From JBGAWK01 sp044227665 (GTDB lineage: Bacteria > Bacteroidota > Bacteroidia > Chitinophagales > JADIYW01), in contig JBGAWK010000007.1 in the NCBI GenBank assembly GCA_044227665.1, forward strand, positions 1 to 64,000: a stretch of DNA of 64,000 nt. The letters run 5' to 3'. This document shows positions 44,233-53,762 of the stretch, piece by piece (position 1 is the first letter of the stretch; each line of letters starts with the position of its first letter). Under the pieces are notes generated by a model. That model ran no database searches and was not told the DNA's origin. It saw only the letters and a program-made list of their open reading frames with translations. Both the position numbers and the translations under genes were made by a program.

Positions 44233-44982
44233 ATGAAAACGTCTATTACACTATTGGCAGCATTTTTAGTAGCATCCACAATCTCTGCACAAACGCTCAC
44301 CACTATTCAAGGTACAGAAAAGTATATAGAGGTAAAAGTCAGTGATACCATGACAGTCACACCGGATATTATCAAATTTATGATAAGTATCGAAAATGCA
44401 GACGCCTTTGACTACGATGATTATAGTGAAGACGAAAATGAAGTCAGAAATGTTCGTAAAACAAGTAATAAACAACAGCTTACCAAGAACCAAATAGAGA
44501 TGATTCTAGATAAACATAAATATATGTATAAGTATAATAAAGAAAATGAGAAAAACGGCATGGGTAGTACCAAAGGCTTGGATATGTTTGGCAATTCCTT
44601 TGAAGTTACGCTAAATAGCATGAGCCAGCTAGAAGCATTGGAAGCAGAATTGGAGAAAGTAGATGATATAGAAACTATGATAATGAGCACAGGTGTGACA
44701 AATCAGCATCAATATGAACTACAGCTAATAGATAGGCTGATGAGAAGAGCACGTGAGGAGGCAAATGTTATTGCCAAATCAATGAATGTTACAGTTGATA
44801 TGCCATTGAATGTATCCAATGCCACATGGGACGACTTATATACAGGCATGTTCAATAAGCCGAATAGCATGGGAGGATTAGGAAGTATATTTTCGATGTT
44901 TGGCAGTATGTTTAAATCTGGAAGTCAGAAAGCCGAGGTTGTTATCTCAAAATCTATTGTGGTAAGATTTAGTTACAAGTAG
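44233..44982 (+). CDS. SIMPL-domain (DUF541) secreted protein
   Basis: A 249-residue secreted protein with signal peptide (to about 19, STISAQ). GTEKYIEVKVSDTMTVTPDIIKFMISIENAD (28-57) matches the opening of the SIMPL/DUF541 fold. Later segments YELQLIDRLMRRAREEANVIAKSMNVTVD match its core helix. A Lys/Asn-rich insertion splits the domain around residues 75-120. The function is not known; family members are periplasmic or surface proteins. It overlaps the convergent tmk gene by 14 bases. Confidence 0.75.
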   Translation: MKTSITLLAAFLVASTISAQTLTTIQGTEKYIEVKVSDTMTVTPDIIKFMISIENADAFDYDDYSEDENEVRNVRKTSNKQQLTKNQIEMILDKHKYMYKYNKENEKNGMGSTKGLDMFGNSFEVTLNSMSQLEALEAELEKVDDIETMIMSTGVTNQHQYELQLIDRLMRRAREEANVIAKSMNVTVDMPLNVSNATWDDLYTGMFNKPNSMGGLGSIFSMFGSMFKSGSQKAEVVISKSIVVRFSYK

Positions 44983-45595
44983 TAAGTGCTAAGAAGTTAG
45001 TGTAAATTTCTTCTGCAATACTGTCTTCATCCTTATCGCCATCTATGATGACTATTTTTTCATAAGAAGAAATCTTGTCAAAGGCTTCGAGATATTTTTT
45101 TCTTACAGCAATAAGATTGTCTAAGTTTTCATAAATCTCTTGCGTAGTACGTCCTTTTTGTATTCTCTCTATAGATTTTTCAGGAGAAATATCTATAAAA
45201 AAATGTGCATGAGGTTTTAGGCAATTTACTGCTACTTTGTTCATTTCTATGACCCAATCTATATCTACATGAGCACCATGATAGGCATAAGATGAAAGGT
45301 AATATCTGTCGCTAAGAATGTGATAGCCCTCATTTAGTTTCTTTAGCATACCATCATTGTCATTGAGAATGTGTTCCATTCTGTCAGCCAAGAATAGTCC
45401 TGCAATAGCATAAGGATTTGAAGGTCTAGTGCCACTAAAAATTTTTCTTATAAGAAGACCGAGGTCTTCATTTGTAGGCTCACAAGTAATATGCACCTGC
45501 TCACCTAGATTTAGAATACGCTGTTGTAGTTTCTTTATCTGTGTACTTTTTCCACTGCCGTCTATGCCTTCAAAAGCAATAAATATAGGTTGCAT
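44969..45595 (-). CDS. tmk: Thymidylate kinase
   Basis: Phosphorylates dTMP to dTDP in the cytoplasm. 208 residues. FEGIDGSGKSTQIKKLQ (8-24) is the P-loop; SDRYYLSSYAYHG is the DR(Y/H) substrate motif; FFIDISPEKSIERIQKGRTTQEIYE is the lid region; IVIIDGDKDEDSIAEEI ends the core. Complete enzyme. It is followed by a 14-base convergent overlap with the SIMPL gene. Confidence 0.96.
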   Translation of the reverse strand: MQPIFIAFEGIDGSGKSTQIKKLQQRILNLGEQVHITCEPTNEDLGLLIRKIFSGTRPSNPYAIAGLFLADRMEHILNDNDGMLKKLNEGYHILSDRYYLSSYAYHGAHVDIDWVIEMNKVAVNCLKPHAHFFIDISPEKSIERIQKGRTTQEIYENLDNLIAVRKKYLEAFDKISSYEKIVIIDGDKDEDSIAEEIYTNFLALTTCN

Positions 45596-45726
45596 ATATG
45601 CAAAAATAGCCCTATTTGCTTTTACGTACTAGTAAAACTTATAATCTTATACTATTCCTTTGGTTTAAAATTATTTAATTTTAGCATACGTTATACAATT
45701 AAGTATCTTTAGCCAGTCGAAAATCT

Positions 45727-47622
45727 ATGAGTGACGTAATCAAACACGAATGTGGTATCGCATTCTTGAGGTTGTTGAAACCCCTATCATTTTATAAGGA
45801 AAAGTATGGTGATATCTTTTATGGTTTGCATAAGATGTACTTGCTCATGGAGAAGCAACACAATCGAGGACAAGATGGAGCAGGGCTAGTAAGCGTAAAG
45901 ATAGATTCACCTCCCGGGGTGCCATATTATGATAGAGAAAGAAGTATAGCCACAAATGCGATAAAAGAAATATATGCCGAAATTTTTGAGAAGATAAATT
46001 CTGTCGGAGAGAATATCCTTCAGAATGCCGATGATGCATATATCACAAATCATATTCCATTTATGGGAGATTTGCTACTTGGACATCTCAGATACGGTAC
46101 GCATGGCAGTAATAGTAAAAGTAACTGCCATCCGCGTATCAGAGCCAATAACTGGAAGACCCGTACATTGATGGTAGCAGGCAACTTTAACCTTACTAAT
46201 GTAGATGAGTTATTTGAACATTTAGTACAGTTGGGGCAATTCCCCAAGGAAGTATCAGATACTATGACCGTATTAGAAAAAATAGGACATTTCTTAGATA
46301 CAGAAAATCAGAGATTGTTCAAACAATATAAGTATCTAGGGCTAGATAATAGAACTATCACAAATCAGATTGCTTCAAACCTGAACTACCAAAATATACT
46401 ACAGCCCTCTGCTCAGGACTTTGACGGGGGATATGTAATGGCGGGAATAATTGGTCATGGCGATGCCTTTGTCATGAGAGATCCTAACGGCATACGCCCT
46501 GCATATTATTATTATGATGATGAAATAGTGGTAGTAGCCAGTGAAAGACCAGCCATACAGACCACTTTTAATGTCCACAGAGACAAAGTCAAAGAATTGG
46601 AGCCTGCTACGGCCATTACTATAAGAAAAAATGGCGCAGTAACCATAATCCCTACGATAGAAAGAGCTGAGAAAAAATCGTGCAGTTTTGAGCGGATATA
46701 TTTTTCACGAGGAAGTGATTATGAAATATACAGAGAAAGAAAGGAATTGGGCAAACTCCTTACCCATAAGATACTCGAAGCCGTAGATTATGATTTCGAG
46801 CATACTGTGTTCTCATATATTCCCAATACGGCAGAAGTAGCATTCTATGGCATGGTGGACGAGCTCAGAAAATCTTTTATAAGAAGACAAATCCAATACC
46901 TTCGAGATAATAATATCAATGATGCCGATACAATAGAAAAGTATATTACTCAAACGCCAAGAATAGAAAAAATAGCAATAAAAGATGTAAAACTTAGAAC
47001 GTTTATCACAGAAGATGACGCTAGAAATGACTTAGTGCACCATGTATATGATGTCACCTATGGTATAGTCCAAAATAATAGAGACACCATAGTAGTACTG
47101 GATGATTCAATAGTAAGAGGTACTACGCTCAAAGAAAGTATTCTCACTATGTTGGACAGGCTTCAGCCCAAAAAAATAATTATAGTATCATCAGCACCTC
47201 AGATTAGATACCCTGATTGCTACGGCATAGATATGTCTAAAATAGGAAATTTTGTTGTTTTTAAGGCGGCTGTGCAACTAATCAAAGAAAATTTGCCGTC
47301 TAGTTATTTGGAATCTATCTATAAAGAGTGTAAGATTGAATTATTAAAAACGGATGGTCAGATTGGAAATCCTGTAAAGAAAGTTTACGCACCTTTTACA
47401 GACCAACAGATACTACAAAAAATTAGTGACATAGTGAAGCCTAATCATATATTTTCTGATGTACAGATAATCTATCAATCTGTAGAAGATCTCCATATTG
47501 CCTGCCCCAATAATTTGGGAGACTGGTACTTCACTGGAGATTATCCTACAGTAGGAGGAACAAAATCCTGTATTAAGTCATTTATTAATTTTTATGAGGG
47601 AAAAAATTTGAGAGCCTATTAG
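45727..47622 (+). CDS. purF: Amidophosphoribosyltransferase-like protein, extended PurF
   Basis: Class II glutamine amidotransferase joined to a phosphoribosyltransferase domain, the first committed step of purine synthesis. Cys9 (HECGIAFLR) is the N-terminal nucleophile behind an eight-residue propeptide that would be cleaved. EKQHNRGQDGAGLVSV, LLGHLRYGTHGSN and DPNGIRPAYYYYDDE are the glutaminase motifs. VVLDDSIVRGTTLKESI is the PRPP loop. At 631 residues it is about 130 longer than usual PurF; extra segments lie in both domains. A long Bacteroidota form; an unrelated substrate is possible but not suggested by the motifs. Confidence 0.88.
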   Translation: MSDVIKHECGIAFLRLLKPLSFYKEKYGDIFYGLHKMYLLMEKQHNRGQDGAGLVSVKIDSPPGVPYYDRERSIATNAIKEIYAEIFEKINSVGENILQNADDAYITNHIPFMGDLLLGHLRYGTHGSNSKSNCHPRIRANNWKTRTLMVAGNFNLTNVDELFEHLVQLGQFPKEVSDTMTVLEKIGHFLDTENQRLFKQYKYLGLDNRTITNQIASNLNYQNILQPSAQDFDGGYVMAGIIGHGDAFVMRDPNGIRPAYYYYDDEIVVVASERPAIQTTFNVHRDKVKELEPATAITIRKNGAVTIIPTIERAEKKSCSFERIYFSRGSDYEIYRERKELGKLLTHKILEAVDYDFEHTVFSYIPNTAEVAFYGMVDELRKSFIRRQIQYLRDNNINDADTIEKYITQTPRIEKIAIKDVKLRTFITEDDARNDLVHHVYDVTYGIVQNNRDTIVVLDDSIVRGTTLKESILTMLDRLQPKKIIIVSSAPQIRYPDCYGIDMSKIGNFVVFKAAVQLIKENLPSSYLESIYKECKIELLKTDGQIGNPVKKVYAPFTDQQILQKISDIVKPNHIFSDVQIIYQSVEDLHIACPNNLGDWYFTGDYPTVGGTKSCIKSFINFYEGKNLRAY

Positions 47623-47696
47623 TTAATAATTTAATTTTATTACCAATATTCATTAATTCTAAAATATTATATAATTTTACAAAAATATTTACTAAC

Positions 47697-49487
47697 ATGA
47701 GAAAATTGTTTCTTTTTGCAATCCTCGCTCTTGGTTTGAATGTCAATGCACAGGATAACAACACAGACGTTGTGGATGACCAACACAGATTACCGGAAGA
47801 ATATTGGCCGGTAAAAGAACACGTCAAAGAAAAAAAGTGGGATCAATATGAAGAGTACATTAATGGAAAATCTTTATATGCTCCTCGTCGTCGTCACATG
47901 CCGGCGATAGGTCTTTCTGGTGGTTTTTCGTACACATCTGGTGACGTTAAGGCTAGACCAGGATGGGGTGCCGGTATATTCTTCAGACATAATATAGGGT
48001 ATTTACTTTCTTTGCGTTATGACGTAGCCTTTCATAGAACTTATGGTGTAAACTATGAGCCACTATCTTTGACAGGAGATTTACAAAATACACGTCCTGC
48101 AATTAGAGATGCTGCATACAACGGTACTAATAATGGTGTGAAATATTCTGATTTCCCTGGTAATACTACAGTTTATTCAAATTATAGAAATAATATTATT
48201 GATGCAGATGCTAACTTAATATTGAATTTAGGCAATATTTTGTTTCACAAGCCAGACAATAGATGGAATGTATATGGCTTAGTAGGTTTTGGTGGTATGT
48301 TATACAAAACTTGGGTGGATGCATTGGACGATAATAATATGCCTCATAATTTTGATTTGGCCACTCAGTCTATGGATGCCTTCAAAGCTTCTAGCCCTAG
48401 GGGAGGTAACGTAGCACCTAGTGAGAGAAGAGATGTGTGGCACTATCTTTATGATAATGTTTTTGATGGTCGCCCTCGTAAAATGGACTGGGAAACAGCC
48501 GCAGAAGGACATAAAAATGAAGAATCATTAAAATCTTATGTATTCAACCCTATTGCACATATCGGTATAGGTGTGGAATATCTTATGGGTAAAAAGAAAA
48601 GATGGGCATTAGGATTGGAAGAAAAAGCTACCTTTACGAATGATGACCTCTTGGACAGCCGTCGCTGGACAGAACAAGGAGACCTTACGCGTGACTTTGA
48701 TACATATCACTATATTTCTGCTAAATTAGCTTACAACCTAGGTAGTGCAAAGAAAAGAGAATTGCCTATGTGGTGGGAAAACCCTACAGACTTATATCTA
48801 CGTAAATATGAAAAGCCTTCTCCTGACTGTAGCAAAGATGAAGACGGTGATGGCGTTTCTGACTGTACTGATAAGCAGCCAGATTCTAAGCAAGGCTGCC
48901 CTGTAGATGCTAATGGTGTGACTAAAGATAGTGATGGTGATGGTTGTATGGACTGTGATGATCCAGAGCCATTCTCTTCTCCACAATTACCTATAGTAGA
49001 TTGTAAAAATGTCTTTGACTTTGCGCCTAAGCAATGTTGTGATCAAATCAAAGCTATATTGGAAAATCCTAACTTCGGTAAAAATTCAGCCACGAACTCT
49101 TGCTTAGATGCTACTTTGCCTTCATTGAACTATTCTGTAGATAGATATGGTGTTCCAGCTGATGCTAATATGCAATTAGCACAAATTGCTACTAAGATGC
49201 AAGAATGCCCAGATTTGAGAATGAGTGTTAATGCTAATACAGTTTCACCTAAAAATATTAAGTACAATGAGCAGTTGTCATACAATAGAGCTTCTGAAGC
49301 AATAGACTATCTTGTAGAAAAATATGGTATCTCTAGAGACAGATTTATTCTTAACTATAGTGGTCAAACTTCTACAGATGCATCTCAAGCAACAAATGCT
49401 GTTCAGTTCAAGTTTGTAGATGATGCAGTGCAAGGAACAAGCAATCCTCCTGCCCCACATCCTGGACTAAAAGCAGGAAAAGAATAA
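47697..49487 (+). CDS. OmpA-family outer-membrane protein with TSP3 repeats
   Basis: A 596-residue protein: signal peptide (to about 19, NVNAQ), an N-terminal barrel-like region (about 65-360), a calcium-binding TSP3-like linker with Asp-rich repeats (SKDEDGDGVSDCTD and TKDSDGDGCMDCDDPEPF), and a C-terminal OmpA domain that binds peptidoglycan. The key segment is IKYNEQLSYNRASEAIDYLVEKYGI, with the conserved N..LS..RA..V..YL pattern. At least nine cysteines occur in and after the linker. A strong hairpin terminator follows its stop. Confidence 0.92.
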   Translation: MRKLFLFAILALGLNVNAQDNNTDVVDDQHRLPEEYWPVKEHVKEKKWDQYEEYINGKSLYAPRRRHMPAIGLSGGFSYTSGDVKARPGWGAGIFFRHNIGYLLSLRYDVAFHRTYGVNYEPLSLTGDLQNTRPAIRDAAYNGTNNGVKYSDFPGNTTVYSNYRNNIIDADANLILNLGNILFHKPDNRWNVYGLVGFGGMLYKTWVDALDDNNMPHNFDLATQSMDAFKASSPRGGNVAPSERRDVWHYLYDNVFDGRPRKMDWETAAEGHKNEESLKSYVFNPIAHIGIGVEYLMGKKKRWALGLEEKATFTNDDLLDSRRWTEQGDLTRDFDTYHYISAKLAYNLGSAKKRELPMWWENPTDLYLRKYEKPSPDCSKDEDGDGVSDCTDKQPDSKQGCPVDANGVTKDSDGDGCMDCDDPEPFSSPQLPIVDCKNVFDFAPKQCCDQIKAILENPNFGKNSATNSCLDATLPSLNYSVDRYGVPADANMQLAQIATKMQECPDLRMSVNANTVSPKNIKYNEQLSYNRASEAIDYLVEKYGISRDRFILNYSGQTSTDASQATNAVQFKFVDDAVQGTSNPPAPHPGLKAGKE

Positions 49488-49509
49488 TTTTTTGATAGTA
49501 AATTATAAA

Positions 49510-49542
49510 AATAGGCTCGCCATAAAGGTGAGCCTATTTTTT
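49510..49542 (+). terminator. Strong rho-independent terminator after the OmpA gene
   Basis: Stem AATAGGCTCGCC (49510-49521), loop ATAAA, GGTGAGCCTATT (49527-49538; one G-T wobble), followed by more T's to 49542. Confidence 0.92.
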
Positions 49543-49562
49543 ATCTATATGTTTTAAACTAT

Positions 49563-49570
49563 TATTTTTG
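49563..49570 (+). promoter_or_regulatory. -7 element upstream of the SDR gene
   Basis: TATTTTTG, a perfect TAnnTTTG, ends eight bases before the ATG at 49579, so the transcript would be nearly leaderless. No clear -33 element. Confidence 0.4.
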
Positions 49571-49578
49571 TAATCATC

Positions 49579-50337
49579 ATGCAAAAAACTATTCTAATAA
49601 CAGGAGCATCATCAGGATTTGGGGAAGCTATTGCCTATAAGTTTGCACAGCAAGGATGGACATGTATTATTACTGGAAGAAGGGGAGAACGCCTAAATAA
49701 AGTAGCCGATACTATAAGGAATAATTATGGTACAAAAGTACTAGTGCTTACTTTTGATATTAGAAGCCTTGATGCGGTGAAAGAAGCTATTGCTTCTATA
49801 CCCGAAAATTTCAAAACGATAGATGTGCTAGTAAATAATGCGGGATTAGCAGTAGGTAGAAGCCCTATTCAAGCTGGTATTTATGACGACTGGGAACGCA
49901 TGATAGATACTAATATAAAAGGCCTATTGTATGTGACTAGAGAAGTTGTCCCATTAATGATTGCACACGGCAAGGGTCACATTATCAATATAGCCTCATT
50001 GGCAGGGATAGAGAGTTATGGGGGAGGCAATGTGTATTGCGGTACTAAACATGCAGTGAGAGCTATGAGTAGAGGCATGAGGATAGATTTGGTAAATGAC
50101 AATATCAAGGTTTCATGTGTAAGTCCTGGAGCCGCAGATACTGAATTTTCTTTGGTGAGATATAAAGGGAATAAAGAAGTCGCAGAAAAAACCTATGAAG
50201 GATTTCAGCCATTATCTGCCGAAGATGTTGCAGAAAGCGTGTATTTTATTGCTAGTCAACCTGCACATGTCAATATTGAAGAGATTTTTATGCTTCCAAC
50301 CGCACAAGCGAATTCTACAGTTTTTAATAGAAAATAA
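49579..50337 (+). CDS. Short-chain dehydrogenase/reductase (YdfG-like)
   Basis: NAD(P)-dependent oxidoreductase of 252 residues, classical SDR fold. TGASSGFGEAIAYKFAQ (7-23) is the cofactor turn (TGxxxGxG); NNAGLA is the structural motif; INIASLAG supplies the Ser; YCGTKHAVRA supplies the catalytic Tyr-x-x-x-Lys; SPGAADTEF follows. The ITGRR turn after strand 2 favours NADP. The ydfG-type substrate range (3-hydroxy acids such as serine) is possible but not proven. Confidence 0.93.
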   Translation: MQKTILITGASSGFGEAIAYKFAQQGWTCIITGRRGERLNKVADTIRNNYGTKVLVLTFDIRSLDAVKEAIASIPENFKTIDVLVNNAGLAVGRSPIQAGIYDDWERMIDTNIKGLLYVTREVVPLMIAHGKGHIINIASLAGIESYGGGNVYCGTKHAVRAMSRGMRIDLVNDNIKVSCVSPGAADTEFSLVRYKGNKEVAEKTYEGFQPLSAEDVAESVYFIASQPAHVNIEEIFMLPTAQANSTVFNRK

Positions 50338-50388
50338 TAGAATCAACATTTATATTTAATTGTTGTTTCATAAAATATAGATTCTACA

Positions 50389-50982
50389 ATGTCAACAGTT
50401 AATTCTACTCCAGTAATGCTTTATACCGAAGCAACACCAAATCCCAATACTTTAAAATTTGTCGTAAATAGATCACTTATTGATGGTGAGGCTTTTCAAT
50501 TATCTCGCGATGAGTTAAGTATAGATACGCATTTTGCCAATGTGATTTATTCTTTTCCCTATGTGCAAAATTTGTTTTTATCTACAAATTATATTAGTAT
50601 TTCTAAGGATGACACGGTACTTTGGGCAGAAGCTATGCCGGAATTGAGGGAAGAAATAAAAAAATATTTGGAAGTAGATAAGCCACTATTTTCATTGGGA
50701 TATGTACGTTCTCAGGCACAAGCAAGTAATACTATTTCTGATGATGATTCTGATGTAAATATCCGTATTAAAGCGGCATTGGATAAATATGTAAAACCTG
50801 CTGTGGAGATGGATGGCGGCAATATCAGTTTTGTCAAATTTGAAGATGGTATTTTGGTATTGCAGCTACAAGGTTCTTGCAGTGGGTGTCCTTCTTCTAC
50901 CATCACATTGAAGCAAGGAATTGAACAATTGATGAAGCGATTTGTGCCGGAAGTTATAGAAGTGGTAGCTGAAAATGAGTAA
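50389..50982 (+). CDS. NFU-type iron-sulfur carrier
   Basis: Iron-sulfur cluster carrier, 197 residues. The N-terminal Nfu_N domain begins YTEATPNPNTLKFVVN (12-27). The C-terminal NifU-like domain (about 125-195) has VEMDGGNISFVKFEDGIL and the cluster-binding Cys164-S-G-Cys167 in GSCSGCPSSTITLK. Both halves are complete. It is followed after two bases by hemJ, so Fe-S delivery and heme synthesis genes share a transcript. Confidence 0.94.
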   Translation: MSTVNSTPVMLYTEATPNPNTLKFVVNRSLIDGEAFQLSRDELSIDTHFANVIYSFPYVQNLFLSTNYISISKDDTVLWAEAMPELREEIKKYLEVDKPLFSLGYVRSQAQASNTISDDDSDVNIRIKAALDKYVKPAVEMDGGNISFVKFEDGILVLQLQGSCSGCPSSTITLKQGIEQLMKRFVPEVIEVVAENE

Positions 50983-50984
50983 CG

Positions 50985-51512
50985 ATGTTCCTATATCTTA
51001 AAGCTTTACATATCATCTTCGTTGTCAATTGGTTTGCGGGATTATTTTATATGCCTAGATTGTTTATTTATACTCGTGAAGCGCAGGATAAAGCAGAACC
51101 TTCTCGTTCTATACTTATACAACAAAATTTACTTATGCAGTGGCGGCTGTGGTATATCATCACTTGGCCCTCTGCAATAATTACTTTGCTATTGGGATTA
51201 TATATGCTACACCTATATGGTGGCTTTCCTTCTTGGTTGTTATGGAAACTTGGGTTCGTACTTGCTTTGTATATTTATCATATAGTATGTCATACTATAT
51301 TTTTACAGCAACAAAAAAATATTTTCTCGTGGACATCGAAACAACTCAGAATTTGGAATGAGGTTGCCACCATTCTTTTATTTATTATAGTATTTTTAGT
51401 AGTTGTAAAAAATCAGATGAGTATGCTTTGGGCTATAGTAGGCGTATTTGTATTATCAGTACTTCTTATGACGGGAATAAGGATATATGATAGAATCAGA
51501 AAAGACGACTAG
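50985..51512 (+). CDS. hemJ: Protoporphyrinogen IX oxidase HemJ
   Basis: Membrane enzyme that oxidises protoporphyrinogen IX to protoporphyrin IX, the penultimate step of heme synthesis. 175 residues with four to five membrane helices. The signature ALHIIFVVNWFAGLFYMPRL (7-26) includes the conserved His9 and the WFAGLFY motif. LLWKLGFVLALYIYHIVCH contains further conserved Lys and His residues. ATG at 50985 follows the nfu stop by two bases. It ends with a four-base overlap with a convergent gene. Confidence 0.9.
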   Translation: MFLYLKALHIIFVVNWFAGLFYMPRLFIYTREAQDKAEPSRSILIQQNLLMQWRLWYIITWPSAIITLLLGLYMLHLYGGFPSWLLWKLGFVLALYIYHIVCHTIFLQQQKNIFSWTSKQLRIWNEVATILLFIIVFLVVVKNQMSMLWAIVGVFVLSVLLMTGIRIYDRIRKDD

Positions 51513-52618
51513 AATTGCTGCTTATTACAGGATGTCTCTAAAGCATTAAAAATTTTTTCTAATTGAGGTTCCTCATATCTTTTGGGATGTTTCTGGATGA
51601 AACTCTTGGTATATTTTATTCGGTGTGGTAAGGATGGGTGTGTCTGTAAAAATTCTGGAATATGGTATGTCTTACCGCCAATATTGATTTCATCCTCTTT
51701 ATCTTCTGACACTGCTTTATTCATATTTGTAAAAAGTTCCGGCATCCCATTAACGTTGCGATGTGCGTTAGAGAGCAGTTGAAGACCTTCCATATCTGCT
51801 TCTTTTTCTAGCCCACGATTGTAATGTAATTGATTTACTACGTCAACATTCTGCATTACACTAGCAGAATTGGTGCCAAAAAACAAGGAAATGATTACTG
51901 TCCTAGAAAGAGAGTTCAGCAGTATTTGCATACTATGTCTATTCCTAGTGTGTATATACTCATGCGCTAATAATGCAGATAGTTCTTCATGGCTGTGCAT
52001 CATGCGTATGATGCTATCATATACTACAATATTACCACCGGGAAGTGCATAAGCGTTCATGATGTCGTCAGATATTACAGTAATATGTACATTTGTGTCG
52101 GCAGGGGCGAGGTTCAGTTGTTTCCAATATCTATTTATAAGTACAGTAGCGCTGTCGTTTTTTTCCTCATTCTGTAACATATTTACAGAAAGCGTCTTTC
52201 CCCAGCTAATTTCTGTCTTTTTGCTTATAAATGGCATTACAGCTTTTGTGAGGATTTTGGTGCCCCAGAAATATATCGTAAAAAATGAAACTATAATTAA
52301 TATGAGCAATGGGATTACAACCTTATCATTATTGGCTAGAAGCCAAAAGAATTTGGTGCGTAACTGATTATGTAAGTATTTATGAGAACGTAATTTTTCA
52401 AAATCTTCTTTAGAAAACAGTAAACTTTCTCTGGGATACTTATTGTTGAGAATACTGTTTCCTAATTCCTGTTTTTCTATGTCTTTGTAATTCCAAAGTA
52501 TATGCTTAGCATCACGAGTATAGATGTCTAATCCATCAATTTGCACTACAACTTCCACCTCCTGAGGTCGTGAAGAGATGCCATCCAAGTATTTTGCACT
52601 GTAAGTTTCTATCGTCAT
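51509..52618 (-). CDS. M48-family membrane metallopeptidase
   Basis: Zinc endopeptidase of 369 residues. An N-terminal beta-rich region is followed by one membrane helix (about 100-118). The M48 active site is His219-Glu-Tyr-Ile-His223 in LLAHEYIHTRNRHSM; the third zinc ligand is the Glu in GLEKEADMEG (269-278). NAYALPGGNIVVYDSII (188-204) is also family-typical. FLQTHPSLPHRIKY near the C-terminus is the common end motif. Probably envelope protein quality control. It overlaps the DUF898 gene's stop by four bases, so both are one transcription unit. Confidence 0.93.
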   Translation of the reverse strand: MTIETYSAKYLDGISSRPQEVEVVVQIDGLDIYTRDAKHILWNYKDIEKQELGNSILNNKYPRESLLFSKEDFEKLRSHKYLHNQLRTKFFWLLANNDKVVIPLLILIIVSFFTIYFWGTKILTKAVMPFISKKTEISWGKTLSVNMLQNEEKNDSATVLINRYWKQLNLAPADTNVHITVISDDIMNAYALPGGNIVVYDSIIRMMHSHEELSALLAHEYIHTRNRHSMQILLNSLSRTVIISLFFGTNSASVMQNVDVVNQLHYNRGLEKEADMEGLQLLSNAHRNVNGMPELFTNMNKAVSEDKEDEINIGGKTYHIPEFLQTHPSLPHRIKYTKSFIQKHPKRYEEPQLEKIFNALETSCNKQQF

Positions 52619-53604
52619 ATTACATCTAGGGCATCCAAAAAGTCTTCGCCGGAGGCATCATTGAAGTCACTTTCTGTTTGTATTATGGTATTAGGAGAAA
52701 ATCCTTGCTCTACGACCACATTATCAAAAATGAGATTCAGTGTACGCTTGATTATCCAAGGATAGGCAAGACCTAAGGTAATCGTCAATAAGAAAAGATT
52801 TACTATTTCAAACTTGAAAAGTCGCCATCCGCTGAGGTTGGCATCGAATCTTATTTCGCGATTATCTTGTACCATATAGGTATTGTCCATATCATAGTTG
52901 TAAAGCTGTGCACGCCATGAAAAAACATATAATCCTAAAGTAATTATAGATAGTAGAATCCCTTTGATGTTTATTAAAAAACGGTCTCTGCCTAAGCCGC
53001 AATAACCAAATTGTATGTTGCCAAATCGAAGATGCCCATAGATATATTTACTGAGGTTTGCTCCCATCCAGAAACTATACCACCCGAGTGTGACGACAGT
53101 AAGGAATATATTTTTATAGAATAGTAATGCAAATTCCTTCAGATTTCCTCTATAGCCAAAGAAAATATTACGCCATGAAGATTTAGAGGCTCTGAAGCGA
53201 AGCCCTCCATGTATCGCTACAGGCATTAATCCCAAAATCAAAATATATACTAGTACAATAACGATGAATGTAATTTTACTTTCTTGACCAAAGGTGAACA
53301 TAGACCCTAGCATAAGTGCATAAATCAGTATTATTAGCACCAATATCTTGAGATAGCCTCTTAATATCTGCATGGGCGTGGCATGGTATTCAAAAGGACT
53401 ATCTGCCAACAAGGTATGGTGATACAAATATTTTGTCATGCGGACTTTTGCCCAAGGATAGTAAAATCCTAAGGTCACTATGGAGAAAAGTATATTTACA
53501 ACTGAGATTTTAAATAATTCACTGCCTTTTCCTGTGAAAAATAGCCTGTAAAAAGATGTAGGCAAAGTATTTTGCTGCTCATTAGGGAGATTCTGATTTT
53601 CCAT
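52615..53604 (-). CDS. DUF898 (YjgN-like) membrane protein
   Basis: A 329-residue polytopic membrane protein. Three repeats of a similar unit are visible, each with a Gly-rich helix pair ended by W: SIVTLGFYYPWAKVRMTKYL, VVTLGWYSFWMGANLSKYI and TITLGLAYPWIIKRTLNLIF. The repeat TLGxxYPW is the DUF898 signature. The start is set at the ATG 53604 (MENQNLPNEQQ). An upstream ATG at 53709 would add 35 residues that do not resemble the family. Function unknown; it is linked to the M48 protease by a four-base overlap. Confidence 0.88.
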   Translation of the reverse strand: MENQNLPNEQQNTLPTSFYRLFFTGKGSELFKISVVNILFSIVTLGFYYPWAKVRMTKYLYHHTLLADSPFEYHATPMQILRGYLKILVLIILIYALMLGSMFTFGQESKITFIVIVLVYILILGLMPVAIHGGLRFRASKSSWRNIFFGYRGNLKEFALLFYKNIFLTVVTLGWYSFWMGANLSKYIYGHLRFGNIQFGYCGLGRDRFLINIKGILLSIITLGLYVFSWRAQLYNYDMDNTYMVQDNREIRFDANLSGWRLFKFEIVNLFLLTITLGLAYPWIIKRTLNLIFDNVVVEQGFSPNTIIQTESDFNDASGEDFLDALDVI

Positions 53605-53762
53605 TAACAGGTAATTATATATCGAATATATTAAATTTTTTACATTTATAAAATTAAACTGTACAAAAGTTAGCGTGATGAACCTACGTACACCTCGAAG
53701 TAGCACCAAAGGTAAACTCAGGTAAGGTATGCAGCCTAATTCTACGTACAGCGGGTGGGGGA

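Noticed and set aside
47640..47696. TAATTTTA upstream of the OmpA gene as a promoter
   Set aside because: One mismatch at the conserved final G in an AT-rich stretch where near matches are common; no matching -33 element.
53605..53762. TGTACGTAG repeated twice on the minus strand
   Set aside because: Only nine bases, two copies, no symmetry with respect to a promoter or gene start; likely chance.
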